DNA of 7,295 nucleotides from Desulfobacterales bacterium CG23_combo_of_CG06-09_8_20_14_all_51_8 (lineage in GTDB: Bacteria > Desulfobacterota > Desulfobacteria > Desulfobacterales > Desulfosalsimonadaceae), in NCBI GenBank assembly GCA_002772195.1, contig PCSG01000339.1, positions 496 to 7,790 on the forward strand, read 5' to 3'. Of the stretch, positions 6,365 through 7,295 are shown piece by piece. The notes beneath the pieces are model-generated. The model worked only from the letters and a program-made list of their open reading frames with translations, searched no databases and was not told the DNA's origin. Positions within the stretch are counted from its first letter, which is position 1, and every line of letters starts with the position of its first letter. The position numbers and the translations under genes are program-made.

Positions 6365-7295
6365 TACTCTCCTCCGCTGCTGTCATACTTTCCAGCGTAT
6401 GTTTCGCCAGCCTGATATGCTGAAAAACAGGTATACGTGATTCACACACATAACTGCAGAGCCCGCAGTCAATGCAGGAAAGCAGATCCCAATGGTCCGC
6501 GGCTTCCTGATACTGTCCGGCCTCGAGAAACCGGATCAACATATTGATCTGAATATCGGCCGGACACACCCGGACACATTCCCCGCAATTGATGCAGGCG
6601 CTGTCGCTGCGTTCGGTAACCCGGCTCTTGTCCTGAATGATGATAATATCGGTGTCAGGCCCCACCGGATAATCCGTTGAATAAACGGAAACCCCTTTCA
6701 TGGGGCCCCCGAAAATCACGCGATCGCCGTCATTTAAGCTTTCTTTGAATTCGGTTAGGATATCCTTCAGCAAGGTCCCGATAGGAACATACGCCAGCCG
6801 CTTTTGGCCGTCTTTTGTGACAATAGTGATCAGCTTTTCCAGGGGAAGAGCGCCCGTATTGTAGGCGGCGCCGATGGCGCAGACCGCTTCCGCAGAAAAA
6901 AAAGCGACCCCGGTTCTGGCTTTTGACGGCCCTTCTTCAGACGCAAGCAGGTGCCGCAGGATCAGTTCCGGATGGGCGGACGGATATTCCGAATCCACTG
7001 TTTTGATAATGGCTCCCGAAGATCCGGCCACCTGCTCCAGATGCTGGGGGACAACGAGGATCACCGAGGAAACGCCGGTAATCTTGGAAAGCAGGTCCAT
7101 GCCGGTCTTAATGGCGATACTGTTGTTTTTAACAAAGTACTGACGGGTAACGCACAGCAGATCATCCTCCACCCATAGGACCACAATGGCCTTGACCGGT
7201 TTTTCCTTGACCGAAAACCCGCTGAAATCGGGTTTCCCGGGAAGTCCCGCCAGAAACGCCCGGGCGTTTTCCAGAGAAGGGGACTGACAGACGGA
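6357..7295 (-). CDS. rnfC: RnfC-type subunit, divergent, with two 4Fe-4S motifs (5' end outside window)
   Basis: The frame stays open from the right edge to the TAA at 6357-6359, giving 312 residues of the C-terminal part; residue numbers here are within this fragment. The RnfC pattern is clear in RVIFGGPMKGVSVYSTDYPV (192-211), in two 4Fe-4S motifs CINCGECVRVCPADI (234-248) and CIDCGLCSYVCESRIP (274-289), and in FQHIRLAK (291-298). Ordinary RnfC binds FMN and NADH through a GLGGAGFPT loop and an AECEPYxTxD motif. The aligned stretches here read LAGLPGKPDFSGF and WVEDDLLCVTR, and the KYPxGGxKQL segment reads EYPSAHPELI. The nucleotide pocket therefore looks lost while the Fe-S part is kept. 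The second cluster has CE instead of CP. It is probably the first rnf gene and overlaps rnfD by 8 bases. A cytoplasmic peripheral location is inferred. Confidence 0.88.
   Translation of the reverse strand, partial: SVCQSPSLENARAFLAGLPGKPDFSGFSVKEKPVKAIVVLWVEDDLLCVTRQYFVKNNSIAIKTGMDLLSKITGVSSVILVVPQHLEQVAGSSGAIIKTVDSEYPSAHPELILRHLLASEEGPSKARTGVAFFSAEAVCAIGAAYNTGALPLEKLITIVTKDGQKRLAYVPIGTLLKDILTEFKESLNDGDRVIFGGPMKGVSVYSTDYPVGPDTDIIIIQDKSRVTERSDSACINCGECVRVCPADIQINMLIRFLEAGQYQEAADHWDLLSCIDCGLCSYVCESRIPVFQHIRLAKHTLESMTAAEESNA

Noticed and set aside
7182..7184. GTG at 7184 as the true start of rnfC
   Set aside because: The frame stays open to the window edge, and the 37 codons upstream read as protein (LENARAFLAGLPGKPDFSGF). 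A start here would also leave RnfC too short.

Overview
The window holds most of an Rnf (Rhodobacter nitrogen fixation type) ion-translocating electron-transport operon on the minus strand. In transcription order it reads rnfC (5' part outside the window) - rnfD - rnfG - rnfE - rnfA - rnfB, followed by two small accessory genes: a stand-alone cyclic-nucleotide-binding-domain protein and an unrecognised hydrophilic protein. The operon runs from the right edge down to about position 355. It meets, tail to tail, the 3' end of an RluA/RluD-family pseudouridine synthase gene on the plus strand (1-338). Coding density is very high: the rnf genes overlap or lie 1-24 bases apart, and the largest gap is 66 bases, between rnfB and the CNBD gene. 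No RNA gene, CRISPR array, mobile element or att site is visible. The operon promoter must lie beyond the right edge.

The gene order CDGEAB, the anaerobe-style cysteine-rich subunits and an RnfB fused to a GltD/NfnB-like flavoprotein suggest a strictly anaerobic bacterium. A sulfate-reducing or syntrophic member of the Desulfobacterota (Desulfobacterales-like) is the best guess. This rests on gene content and protein style, not on a database comparison.

Rnf complexes couple electron transfer between low-potential ferredoxin and NAD(H), or alternative carriers, to Na+ or H+ movement. Here RnfA and RnfE form the membrane core with the cysteine pairs for the intramembrane Fe-S centre. RnfD and RnfG carry candidate covalent-FMN threonines, and RnfB and RnfC are the Fe-S peripheral subunits.

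The most notable feature is a pair of linked departures from the textbook complex. (1) RnfB is 686 residues rather than the usual roughly 270-330, because a complete FAD- and NAD(P)-binding GltD/NfnB-like module follows its ferredoxin domain in one uninterrupted frame. (2) The visible part of RnfC keeps the two C-terminal 4Fe-4S motifs and the overall fold pattern, but has lost the FMN/NADH-pocket signatures (the GLGGAGFPT-type loop and the ECEP-type motif) that normally make RnfC the NADH-reacting subunit. The simplest reading is that the pyridine-nucleotide site has moved from RnfC to RnfB, possibly with a switch to NADP(H) or to flavin-based bifurcation. This is inference and needs structural and biochemical testing.
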